Below, piece after piece: positions 1-6,275 of a DNA stretch of 9,776 nt. The stretch comes from Bacteroidia bacterium (lineage in GTDB: Bacteria > Bacteroidota > Bacteroidia > NS11-12g > UBA955): positions 1 to 9,776 of the forward strand of contig JACMRS010000158.1 in the NCBI GenBank assembly GCA_014376345.1, written 5' to 3'. Position 1 is the first letter of the stretch. Every line of letters starts with the position of its first letter. Under the pieces are notes generated by a model that did no database searches, was not told the origin of the DNA, and worked only from the letters and a program-made list of their open reading frames with translations. The position numbers were made by a program, and so were the translations under genes.

Positions 1-408
1 AAACCTGACTACATAATTTTCGGGGTCTTTTGTGGGGAATGTGACGGAGAATGTGCGACGATGTACAAACTTGATGTGCCCAATAATACATTAGTTGCTG
101 ACCATACTGATAGTTACTGGGAATATAAGAATGGAACACCAATGAAATTTGAAACAACCATTCAGGGCAAAAGTGCTACATTATTAGCACGGCAAGTCCT
201 TGATAGCATTCCGAGTTTTATAATGGATTCTACAGAAACAACACAGAGGTTTGGATGTCCGGATTGCAAAGACGGTTGCGGTATGTTTTTAGAAGTTAAA
301 AAAGATAATAAAGTAAGGCAATTTTATATCGATTATCAAACTGGAAAGCTGACTGGCGAGATAAAAATATTTGCAGACCATTTAAAAAAAATAATTTCTC
401 AAATGTAA
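1..408 (+). CDS. Conserved cysteine-motif protein, 5'-truncated by window edge
   Basis: The reading frame is open from the first base of the window, so this is the C-terminal 135 residues of a longer protein. The ATG at 61 is an internal methionine. Visible motifs are CGECDGEC at partial residues 11-18 and GCPDCKDGCG at 85-94, giving six cysteines in two clusters. This pattern suggests a metal site or disulfides, but no ligand can be proven. The FGxFCGEC...ATMYKLD pattern resembles a conserved hypothetical family I associate with Bacteroidota. The family has no function I can name, and a leader peptide is probably upstream. The gene ends at TAA and is followed within 15 bases by a strong hairpin terminator. 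The family match is from memory and tentative. The coding call is firm, because frame, composition and the terminator all agree. Confidence 0.8.
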   Translation, partial: KPDYIIFGVFCGECDGECATMYKLDVPNNTLVADHTDSYWEYKNGTPMKFETTIQGKSATLLARQVLDSIPSFIMDSTETTQRFGCPDCKDGCGMFLEVKKDNKVRQFYIDYQTGKLTGEIKIFADHLKKIISQM

Positions 409-422
409 AGCCTACTTCACAA

Positions 423-458
423 AAAAATCCCTGCCAATATCCATTAGCAGGGATTTTT
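423..458. terminator. Bidirectional intrinsic terminator between convergent genes
   Basis: A perfect 12-bp stem (423-434 with 447-458, core tccctgc/gcaggga) encloses a 12-base loop. The stem has an A-run on its left edge and a T-run on its right edge. It sits 14 bases after the stop of the plus-strand gene and about 70 bases after the stop of the minus-strand gene at 527-901. It can therefore serve both. Confidence 0.85.
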
Positions 459-464
459 ATTTTT

Positions 465-525
465 ACTGACCACTGTCTACTGACCACTGTCTACTGACCA
501 CTGTCTACTGACAACTTACCACTTT
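465..525. repeat. Heptanucleotide tandem repeat (ACTGACC/ACTGTCT)
   Basis: Three exact 14-base units, ACTGACCACTGTCT, run at 465-478, 479-492 and 493-506, followed by degenerate units to about 525. Each 14-mer is really two related heptamers sharing ACTGnCn, so the basic period is 7. This is the form of short tandemly repeated repetitive sequences known from cyanobacteria and seen in other phyla. It lies between the terminator and the 3' end of the minus-strand gene. Confidence 0.8.
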
Positions 526-526
526 T

Positions 527-901
527 TTATTTCTTATTCTTCGACTTCACGTAACTCTTTTTCTTTTTCGTAGTCTTCTTTTTAGCGCCATTCAAACGTT
601 TGGCCGCACGTTTATCTGCCTGTTTACGAGTAATCTTGTTCTTCTTTTCTTTCTCCTTGTGCTCCTTAGCCATTTTCTTCTGGTATGCCATAGCTTCAGG
701 AGTCATCTGATTTTTTGTGCCTTCAGCACTTTCAGCATCCAGATCGGCTTGCGTCTGACCTTTTCGAGCTTTGTCTTTTTTTACTTTAGCGGGTTTTTCG
801 GTAGATGCCGGAGCATCGCCGTCCGTTTGTGCATAAGAGTATTGTTGTGATGCTACTAAGCACCCCAGACTCAGGAGTATAATAAATGCAAGTTTTCTCA
901 T
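527..901 (-). CDS. Small lysine-rich exported protein, function unknown
   Basis: The product is 124 residues. It begins with a basic, hydrophobic leader (MRKLAFIILLSLGCLVAS) and has a likely signal peptidase I site after YSYA at residue 24. A Cys at position 14 is preceded by S-L-G, a poor lipobox, so lipidation is unlikely. The mature part is hydrophilic and very basic: 30 of the 124 residues are lysine, concentrated in the C-terminal 50 residues (KKKTTKKKKS and similar runs). A QKKMAKEHKEKEKK stretch near 76-89 could be a short helix or coiled coil. No catalytic motif or known domain is seen. Basic tails like this can bind nucleic acid, polyanionic polysaccharide or the outer-membrane surface, but that is speculation. 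The gene is divergent from the TraB-like gene, with a 91-base gap. Confidence 0.72.
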   Translation of the reverse strand: MRKLAFIILLSLGCLVASQQYSYAQTDGDAPASTEKPAKVKKDKARKGQTQADLDAESAEGTKNQMTPEAMAYQKKMAKEHKEKEKKNKITRKQADKRAAKRLNGAKKKTTKKKKSYVKSKNKK

Positions 902-910
902 AGTATTTCA

Positions 911-937
911 CCCACAATATGCTAAAAAAGTAGTGGG
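911..937. promoter_or_regulatory. Small dyad in the divergent intergenic region
   Basis: CCCAC (911-915) and GTGGG (933-937) form an inverted repeat in the 91-base gap between two divergently transcribed genes. The arms extend a little with flanking TTTC/GAAA bases. The gap must hold promoters for both genes, and the dyad may be an operator. I could not match the Bacteroidota -33/-7 consensus here with confidence. Confidence 0.25.
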
Positions 938-992
938 AAAAAAAATCTTAAATTGCTTCTCTATTCACTCAGGAATAAAGAATTTTGTTGAA

Positions 993-1862
993 ATGAAAAT
1001 CTGTTCGCGCATTGCTGTTATTTTTCTCTTGTTCATAGGTTTCCTTTCTGAAGCACATGCACAAGGAAATTCCTTGTTGTGGGAAATTTCTCGTAATGGA
1101 TTAACAGATACGTCATATCTGTATGGTACCATTCATATCCGCGACAAGCGGGTTTTTGATTTGGGCGATTCAACCTACTATGCGATCAATCGAAGCAAAG
1201 CATTATTTGGTGAATTAGACCTTCAAAACAAAGCTGCTATGAAAGAACATGCGTCTGAATTATTGATGCCCACAGGAACTACATTAGAATCGCTTATTTC
1301 AGCACCAGATTATTTATTGGTTAAAAAATATTGCAAAAAGCATATTGGCGTATATGCGTTGTTGATGAATAAGATTAAGCCGATTTATCTATCGGCAGTT
1401 ATTTCGGAAAATTTGTTACAGAAAGAAGAAAAGAAACCCTTAGATCTGTATCTCCAGGATTATGCATCGAAACAAGGAAAAGCTATTGGAGGCATTGAAA
1501 CATTTGAAGAGCAACTTGCGGTCATCAATATACTCAGTATACAGGAGCAAGCCGATATGCTGGTAGAGCAGATTAAGAATATTGATGAGGAAAAAAAAAT
1601 CATGGAATACATGCTTCAACTCTATCTGTCAGAATCGTTGGATAGTTTAGAAATTCTGGTTCAGGAAGATACACTTTCACAGGAATTTAATGAAGCATTG
1701 TTGAATGCGCGCAATAACACAATGGTAAAGCGCATGGAAACACAGATGAAAAAACAATCCACGTTTTTTGCAGTAGGCGCCGCACACTTGCCCGGACAAA
1801 AGGGTTTGGTGCTGCTGTTGCGCAAAGAAGGATATACCGTACGACCAGTTAAAAGAAAATAA
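993..1862 (+). CDS. TraB/GumN (Tiki-like) family exported protein
   Basis: I chose the ATG at 993 over a GTG at 933. It places a clean signal peptide at the N terminus (MKICSRIAVIFLLFIGFLSEAHA, cleavage near AHA-Q) and leaves a 289-residue protein, normal for the family. The family signatures are present. An N-terminal WEISRNG...YLYGTIH segment carries a GxxH motif at residues 45-48, followed by FGELD with a conserved glutamate near 74. A mid-region GGIETFEEQ lies at 166-174, and a C-terminal FFAVGAAHLPG carries the second GxxH at 262-265. In animal Tiki and related TraB proteins, the two GxxH motifs and the Glu form a metalloprotease-like site. Bacterial members are mostly uncharacterised, so protease activity here is inference. 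Export to the periplasm or surface is predicted. The gene stops 5 bases before tex, so co-transcription is likely. Confidence 0.9.
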   Translation: MKICSRIAVIFLLFIGFLSEAHAQGNSLLWEISRNGLTDTSYLYGTIHIRDKRVFDLGDSTYYAINRSKALFGELDLQNKAAMKEHASELLMPTGTTLESLISAPDYLLVKKYCKKHIGVYALLMNKIKPIYLSAVISENLLQKEEKKPLDLYLQDYASKQGKAIGGIETFEEQLAVINILSIQEQADMLVEQIKNIDEEKKIMEYMLQLYLSESLDSLEILVQEDTLSQEFNEALLNARNNTMVKRMETQMKKQSTFFAVGAAHLPGQKGLVLLLRKEGYTVRPVKRK

Positions 1863-1867
1863 ATAAG

Positions 1868-4132
1868 ATGAGCAAAGTTGAAATTTCGGATGTGCACGTT
1901 AAAGCCATCGCAAAAGAATTAAGTGTTACTACTGCTCAGGTAGTATCAACAATTGAATTGTTGGATGAAGGTGCTACAGTGCCTTTCATATCACGTTATC
2001 GCAAAGAGATTACGGGTAGTATGGATGAGGTGCAGGTTGCAGTTATCCGCGATCGCTTTGAACAACTGCGCGAACTGGATAAACGTCGTGATAGTATTTT
2101 AAAGATTATTCAGGAGCAAGGTAAACTTACACCTGAATTAGAAAAGAAAATTAACGCTGCGCTAACCATGACGGAGTTGGAAGATTTATACCTTCCATAC
2201 AAACAAAAAAGAAAAACACGCGCAAGCATTGCAAAAGAAAAAGGTCTGGAGCCATTGGCTCTACTTATTTTGGAGCAAAGTATTTCAGATGTAGATGGCG
2301 AAGCAAGTAAATTTATCGATACCGAAAAAGGTGTTGCTACCTTCGAAGAAGCCTTGTCTGGCGCAAGAGATATCATTGCTGAATTGATCAACGAAGATCA
2401 GGTGGCACGTGCATCGGTACGTAAATTATTTAACGAAAAAGGAACCATTAAATCAAAAGTATTTCCGGGTAAAGAAAACGAAGGACAAAAATACAGAGAT
2501 TATTTTGAATGGGAAGAACCAATCGGAAAAACACCATCTCATCGTTTGCTTGCGATGCGCAGAGGCGAGAAAGAAGGTTTCTTAATGCTTGACATTGCAC
2601 CTCTTGAAGAAGATGGTGTTGAACTATTGGAAAGCCAGTTTGTACAAGGCAGAGGTGCTTGTGCAGACCAGGTAAAACAAGCTTCTAAAGATGCTTATAA
2701 ACGTTTATTAAAACCATCGATGGAAACTGAAGTGCGCATGGGGACAAAGAACAAAGCAGATGAAGAAGCGATCCGTGTATTCTCTGACAACCTAAAACAG
2801 TTGCTGCTTTCTTCTCCGCTTGGACAGAAAAATGTATTGGCGCTAGATCCCGGTTTTCGCTCAGGTTGTAAATTGGTGTGTCTGGATCGACAAGGAAAAT
2901 TATTAGAAGAAACTGTTGTGTATCCGCACGAACCACAACGTCAAACGCAGAAATCGGGAGCAGTAATTATGGCTTTGTGTCAGAAGCATGCAATCGAAGC
3001 CATCTCTATCGGTAACGGTACGGCTGGTCGCGAGACTGAAGCATTTGTTAAGACTTTAGGTTTGCCAGCAGAAATATTGATTGTAATGGTGAACGAAAGC
3101 GGTGCTTCTGTGTACTCCGCTTCGGATGTGGCGCGCGAGGAGTTTCCTGAATACGATGTAACAGTTAGAGGTGCAGTTTCAATCGGTCGTCGTCTGATGG
3201 ATCCATTGGCAGAGCTTGTTAAGATTGATCCGAAAGCAATTGGTGTTGGACAATATCAGCACGATGTAGATCAGACTGCCTTAAAGAAAAGTCTGGATGA
3301 AGTAGTGATCAGTTCAGTAAATTTAGTTGGTGTGGAAGTAAACACCGCAAGCAAGCAGCTGTTGACGTACGTTTCCGGACTTGGTCCGCAGCTAGCGCAG
3401 AACATTATTGAATACAGAAATACAAACGGTCCGTTTAAATCTCGCGCGGATATTAAGAAAGTTGCGCGTATGGGCGACAAAGCATTCGAACAGTCTGCAG
3501 GATTCTTACGAGTGCGCGATGGTGCAAATCCATTAGACATGTCTGCGGTGCATCCAGAAAGTTATCCGGTAGTAGAACGTATGGCAAAAGACTTAGGCGC
3601 TTCGGTAACGGATATCATGAAGAGCAAAGAACTGCGTCAGAAAATTGTATTGAAAAATTACGTAAGTGAAACAGTAGGTTTACCAACGTTGCAAGATATC
3701 TTCGAGGAATTGGATAAACCAGGTCGCGATCCACGTCAGACGTTTGAGTTATTTGAATTTGCTGAAGGCGTAAAAGAAATGAAAGATCTTCGTCCGGGTA
3801 TGAAATTGCCGGGCATCATCACCAACGTAACCAAGTTTGGTGTATTTGTAGACATTGGTGTACACCAAGATGGATTGATCCACATCAGCCATTTAAGCGA
3901 CCGCTTCATTTCAGACCCTTCAGAGGTAGTTAAGGTGCAGCAGAAGGTTCAAGTAACCGTACTAGAAGTAGACGAAGCACGCAAGCGCATAAGCCTATCA
4001 ATGAAAGGTGATGCGGGTGCGGTGATCAAACCCAAAGGAGCAGGAGGTGCTGCCGGTGCAAAAAAAGAAAAGGAAGTAGAAGGCGACATGCAATCGAAGT
4101 TGAATATGTTGATGTCAAAGTTTAAAAACTAG
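1868..4132 (+). CDS. tex: Tex family S1 RNA-binding transcription-accessory protein
   Basis: The product is a full-length, 754-residue cytoplasmic protein of the Tex/YhgF family, which binds nucleic acid and supports transcription and RNA handling. Domains run in the usual order. The Tex N-terminal helical region spans about 1-200, with the family hallmark PFISRYRKEITGSMDE at 39-54. A YqgF/RNase H-like fold spans about 322-450, with ALDPGFRSGCK (325-335), IGNGTAGRETE (381-391) and ESGASVYSASDVAREEFP (410-427). Tandem helix-hairpin-helix segments lie at about 480-550, around TYVSGLGPQLAQNIIEYR. A C-terminal S1 domain spans about 644-713 (GIITNVTKFGVFVDIG, LIHISHLSDRF). A Gly/Ala/Lys-rich linker and a short helix, MQSKLNMLMSKF, finish the protein. 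The ATG is set by the family N terminus and lies 5 bases after the TraB-like stop. No truncation is seen. Confidence 0.97.
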   Translation: MSKVEISDVHVKAIAKELSVTTAQVVSTIELLDEGATVPFISRYRKEITGSMDEVQVAVIRDRFEQLRELDKRRDSILKIIQEQGKLTPELEKKINAALTMTELEDLYLPYKQKRKTRASIAKEKGLEPLALLILEQSISDVDGEASKFIDTEKGVATFEEALSGARDIIAELINEDQVARASVRKLFNEKGTIKSKVFPGKENEGQKYRDYFEWEEPIGKTPSHRLLAMRRGEKEGFLMLDIAPLEEDGVELLESQFVQGRGACADQVKQASKDAYKRLLKPSMETEVRMGTKNKADEEAIRVFSDNLKQLLLSSPLGQKNVLALDPGFRSGCKLVCLDRQGKLLEETVVYPHEPQRQTQKSGAVIMALCQKHAIEAISIGNGTAGRETEAFVKTLGLPAEILIVMVNESGASVYSASDVAREEFPEYDVTVRGAVSIGRRLMDPLAELVKIDPKAIGVGQYQHDVDQTALKKSLDEVVISSVNLVGVEVNTASKQLLTYVSGLGPQLAQNIIEYRNTNGPFKSRADIKKVARMGDKAFEQSAGFLRVRDGANPLDMSAVHPESYPVVERMAKDLGASVTDIMKSKELRQKIVLKNYVSETVGLPTLQDIFEELDKPGRDPRQTFELFEFAEGVKEMKDLRPGMKLPGIITNVTKFGVFVDIGVHQDGLIHISHLSDRFISDPSEVVKVQQKVQVTVLEVDEARKRISLSMKGDAGAVIKPKGAGGAAGAKKEKEVEGDMQSKLNMLMSKFKN

Positions 4133-4141
4133 TCTGAATTT

Positions 4142-4176
4142 GGATTTACAGGATTTAAGGATTAAACAGGATTACG
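4142..4176. repeat. GGATT-led degenerate tandem repeat
   Basis: There are four head-to-tail units beginning GGATT: GGATTTACA, GGATTTAA, GGATTAAACA and GGATTACG, each 8-10 bases, starting 10 bases after the tex stop. I recall similar GGATTTACAGGATTTAAGG strings from unrelated bacterial genomes. That recollection cannot be checked here. Confidence 0.65.
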
Positions 4177-4194
4177 CTCTGCTGTTCCGAGACG

Positions 4195-4353
4195 TCACTA
4201 TCCTTAGAGTTAGCGAAGCGCTCTAAAGATATACCAATGAAATAGGGTCTCTGACTCGTTCTTTGCTTCTTGGGATGCCCCAAGTTGAACTATTTCAGGC
4301 TTACACTTTGTGGATGCTACGTGAATAATAAGCCTGTAGGGCTTACATATACT
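4195..4353 (+). repeat. Hairpin-rich dispersed element, copy A
   Basis: This is the first of two direct copies in this intergenic region; the partner is at 4633-4799. Shared blocks include TCACTATCCTTA, TAGCGAAGCGCTC, CTGACTCGTTCTTTG, GATGCCCCAAGTTGAA, TCAGGCTTACA and AATAAGCC. The copy begins with a near-perfect 10-bp inverted repeat (ATCCTTAGAG with CTCTAAAGAT) around AGCGAAGCGCT. It lacks the two bases that complete the TTGGGGC/GCCCCAA stem of copy B, and its AGGCT hairpin is broken (ACACTTTG for ACAGCCTG). Copy A is therefore the more degraded one. Confidence 0.8.
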
Positions 4354-4401
4354 TGCTTGAGGAATCGCCCGAAAAAGCAAAGAATCATAAGATTATTAGA
4401 G

Positions 4402-4445
4402 AACCCCTCCAACTACTTTTTTTATAGTCGGAGGGGTTTTGTTGT
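4402..4445 (+). terminator. Intrinsic terminator downstream of tex
   Basis: AACCCCTCC (4402-4410) pairs with GGAGGGGTT (4430-4438). The stem is extended by ACTA/TAGT inside one mismatch, and the 3' arm runs into TTTTGTTGTTTTTT. The T-rich 3' tract and strong G/C stem make it a plus-strand terminator. It lies about 270 bases after the tex stop, past repeat copy A, so a tex transcript would carry that element in its 3' tail unless it ends earlier. Confidence 0.85.
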
Positions 4446-4511
4446 TTTTTATTCTATTTTGTTTTAAGTACAGGTTTGGGTGTTGTGGCTATGGATTTAT
4501 TGATAAGCTGA

Positions 4512-4555
4512 CACGGATTATACACGGAATGTAGGCGGATTATAGGCGGAATGTA
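4512..4555. repeat. 11-base tandem repeat array
   Basis: Four head-to-tail 11-mers are present: CACGGATTATA, CACGGAATGTA, GGCGGATTATA and GGCGGAATGTA. They also read as two 22-base units differing only in CA/GG at each unit's first positions. More degenerate units (CATGGGATATCTA, then TGG/GTGGG-led pieces) continue to about 4610. The period is close to one DNA helical turn, so all GG steps face the same side. Confidence 0.8.
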
Positions 4556-4632
4556 CATGGGATATCTATGGAAAAGAGGTGGGACAAAGGTGGCTTAACT
4601 ATGGGATAAACAGCGTGTGTATCAGAATCATC

Positions 4633-4799
4633 TCACTATCCTTACCGAGGCGGATAGCGAAGCGCTCAAAGAATATACAAATAAATAGAGTTTCTGACTC
4701 GTTCTTTGTTTCTTGGGGCGATGCCCCAAGTTGAAATATGTCAGGCTTACAGCCTGATGATTCTACGTGCGTAATAAGCCTTAATGGCTGATAGATACT
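4633..4799 (+). repeat. Hairpin-rich dispersed element, copy B
   Basis: This is the better-preserved partner of 4195-4353, in the same orientation. Four small hairpins follow one another: AGCG-AAG-CGCT near 4657, TTGGGGC-GAT-GCCCCAA at about 4713-4729, CAGGCT-TAC-AGCCTG at about 4742-4756, and AGCC-TTAAT-GGCT near 4777-4789. A chain of stem-loops, kept while linkers drift, fits either a REP/BIME-like palindromic element or a structured RNA. The sequence alone does not decide between them. Confidence 0.8.
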
Positions 4800-4825
4800 G
4801 TTTTAAATTTTTTTCATACAGCAAT

Positions 4826-4925
4826 AGTTCGCTGTGGTTGTGTCTTTTTGACCAACCACTTACTGTTCTAAGATGTTAGATTTCGTTAATTTGAGATTCG
4901 CGGGTGGTTGGCTGAAAAAGTACAC
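4826..4925 (+). repeat. Palindromic MITE-like element, copy 1
   Basis: An imperfect inverted repeat pairs GTGTCTTTTTGACCAACCAC (4840-4859) with GTGGTTGGCTGAAAAAGTACAC (4904-4925) across a 44-base loop. The outer left flank AGTTCGCT-GT-GGTTGTGTC plus GACCAACCAC is closely matched, inverted, at 9713-9747. No transposase is inside. It ends just before the heptamer array upstream of hisIE. Confidence 0.7.
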
Positions 4926-4938
4926 GGCGAGAGTCGAA

Positions 4939-4973
4939 ATTCATAACTCATAATTCATAATTTATAATTAAAT
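4939..4973. repeat. AT-rich heptanucleotide tandem repeat upstream of hisIE
   Basis: Five consecutive heptamers run ATTCATA, ACTCATA, ATTCATA, ATTTATA, ATTAAAT. The array stops 21 bases before the hisIE start codon. It has the same 7-base period as the array at 465-525 but an unrelated unit. Its position would overlap or abut a hisIE promoter, so it may affect expression. Confidence 0.75.
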
Positions 4974-4994
4974 TGTGGCTCTAATACACAAACA

Positions 4995-5588
4995 ATGAAT
5001 ATTGATTTTCAAAAAGGCAACGGTTTAGTACCCGTAATCATACAAGACGCAACAACCAGAAAGGTGTTGATGTTGGGGTATATGAACGAAGAAGCCTACA
5101 CAAAGACTAAAGCAGGAGGTAAAGTAACGTTCTTTAGCAGAACGAAGAACCGCTTATGGACAAAAGGTGAAACGACAGGTAATTTTTTGAATGTGGTTGA
5201 CATTAAACTCGATTGCGATCAGGATACCTTATTGATAAAAGTTACGCCGGATGGTCCGACGTGCCACACAGGTACCGATACATGTTGGGCAGAAGAAAAC
5301 AACGGCAGAACGTTCTTCATTGAAAAGTTAGCAAGCGTTATCAAAGACCGCAAAAATAATCCAACAGATGTTTCTTATACAGCATCGTTGTTTAAGAAAG
5401 GAATCAACAAGATTGCGCAGAAAGTAGGCGAGGAAGCAGTTGAAATAGTGATTGAAGCAAAAGACAACAACGACGATCTATTCAAAGGCGAAGCAGCCGA
5501 TTTATTGTATCATTATTTGATCTTATTGGAAGCGAAAAATATTCCTTTGGATGACGTGATAAAAGTGTTGGAGTCAAGACAGAAGTGA
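4995..5588 (+). CDS. hisIE: Bifunctional phosphoribosyl-AMP cyclohydrolase / phosphoribosyl-ATP pyrophosphatase
   Basis: This cytoplasmic enzyme catalyses steps 2 and 3 of histidine synthesis. The HisE half hydrolyses phosphoribosyl-ATP to phosphoribosyl-AMP plus pyrophosphate, and the HisI half opens the adenine ring. The HisI domain spans residues 1-105: LMLGYMNEEA (25-34), TFFSRTKNRLWTKGETTGN (45-63), metal-binding DCDQD (73-77), then C90 and C97 in GPTCHTGTDTCW. The HisE domain spans about 107-197: SYTASLFKKG (127-136), KIAQKVGEEAVE (139-150) and GEAADLLYH (165-173). At 197 residues it is a complete fusion of normal length. The ATG follows from the family N terminus. No other his gene is adjacent: repeats lie upstream and a convergent gene downstream, so it is transcribed alone, away from any his operon. 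Confidence 0.97.
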   Translation: MNIDFQKGNGLVPVIIQDATTRKVLMLGYMNEEAYTKTKAGGKVTFFSRTKNRLWTKGETTGNFLNVVDIKLDCDQDTLLIKVTPDGPTCHTGTDTCWAEENNGRTFFIEKLASVIKDRKNNPTDVSYTASLFKKGINKIAQKVGEEAVEIVIEAKDNNDDLFKGEAADLLYHYLILLEAKNIPLDDVIKVLESRQK

Positions 5589-5637
5589 TTTTAAAATTAT
5601 AAATCCAAATACAATTCATAACCGCAAAATAAATTAT

Positions 5638-5675
5638 TAAAGGCTTCTCAGATAAACGGGAAGCCTTTACTTTCA
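5638..5675. terminator. Intrinsic terminator shared by hisIE and the convergent gene
   Basis: A 10-bp perfect stem, TAAAGGCTTC (5638-5647) with GAAGCCTTTA (5660-5669), has a 12-base loop. It is followed by CTTTCACTTTATTTT on the plus strand. It sits about 50 bases past each gene's stop, so it can stop both transcripts, though the T-tract favours the plus strand. Confidence 0.8.
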
Positions 5676-5720
5676 CTTTATTTTGAAACGGATGGAGTTC
5701 TTTATTTTTCTATTGAAATA

Positions 5721-6275
5721 TTATGCATTTTCTAGTTCAGACAAAAGCGCATAAAATGCATCAAATATTTTCCTGAATTCTGCAGGTTCTTTTAATACCT
5801 GGTTGGAATGTAGTTCCAGGAAAGCTTGCTTCGTGGGGGTTCCATTAGAATGATGCATATGAATGCCGCAATCGAAACTAGTTAATAGCGTAAAAGCTTC
5901 TCTGATCCCTTGATCTGCAAATAGCGCGCGTACCTTTTGTTCTTCATTCGTTTTTATAATCAGATGTTTGTCTAAATCTTCATAACCGACTTCAACATCC
6001 ATCATTCCAAAAAACTTTCCGATTACATCCACAAAATTTTTGTCGTGTATCGCAAATCTGAATGGACTACTTTTATGGATGGGTGCTTTGAACTGCATAA
6101 ACTCCGAACCTCCTTCAAAACCCCCACCTAGGTCAATATCCATATAAAAAGAAACTTCTTTACCGTTCAGTTTTAACACAGCATTATAATTCAAAATATC
6201 TGTAAAAAGATCGGCTTGTAGTTGCGACCATATTTCCTGTTCCGTACTTCCTGAAATCACCTTACTTTCTTCCAT
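5721..6275 (-). CDS. Conserved hypothetical protein, function unknown
   Basis: The product is a 184-residue protein without a signal peptide or membrane segment, so probably cytoplasmic. The start ATG (complement of 6273-6275) gives MEESKVISG. The N-terminal half has beta-strand-like segments around a glycine-rich GGGFEGG (50-56) and MQFKAPIHK. The centre, FFGMMDVEVGYEDLDKHLI with IIKTNEEQKVRALFADQGIR (roughly 88-125), resembles a pattern I remember from conserved bacterial proteins of unknown role. That pattern is a GxxDvevG segment followed by IKxN-E-KV-LF. A FDCGIHMHH stretch (134-142) is rich in Cys and His and could bind metal, but no canonical site is evident. The C terminus is helical. 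It converges on hisIE with a shared terminator, and neighbours give no functional clue. Coding status is confident; the function is unknown. Confidence 0.82.
   Translation of the reverse strand: MEESKVISGSTEQEIWSQLQADLFTDILNYNAVLKLNGKEVSFYMDIDLGGGFEGGSEFMQFKAPIHKSSPFRFAIHDKNFVDVIGKFFGMMDVEVGYEDLDKHLIIKTNEEQKVRALFADQGIREAFTLLTSFDCGIHMHHSNGTPTKQAFLELHSNQVLKEPAEFRKIFDAFYALLSELENA

Larger units (their letters stand above)
4133..4994. other. Repeat-packed, gene-free intergenic region between tex and hisIE
   Basis: No credible gene lies in these 862 bases. The one open frame of 65 codons (4270-4467) translates a repeat copy plus the terminator and starts on TTG. In order the region holds a GGATT-type tandem repeat, hairpin-rich element copy A, a strong terminator hairpin, an 11-base tandem array, hairpin-rich element copy B, a palindromic element, and an AT-rich heptamer array ending about 20 bases before hisIE. 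Such density of distinct repeats suggests a repeat-accumulation site rather than a regulatory leader. The hisIE promoter must lie near its right end, but I could not fix its position. Confidence 0.75.

Noticed and set aside
61..63. ATG at 61 as the true start of the first gene
   Set aside because: The frame is open to base 1 and the upstream residues hold the CGECDGEC motif, so the gene starts outside the window.
465..525. CRISPR array
   Set aside because: Units are 7 or 14 bases with no spacers.
933..992. GTG start adding 20 residues to the TraB-like protein
   Set aside because: The extension would bury the signal peptide, and the ATG at 993 gives a standard leader.
4270..4467. A 65-codon plus-strand frame starting MGCPKLNYFRL
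   Set aside because: It starts on TTG and translates repeat copy A and then the terminator. The matching frame in copy B stops after about 15 codons. It is a spurious repeat translation.
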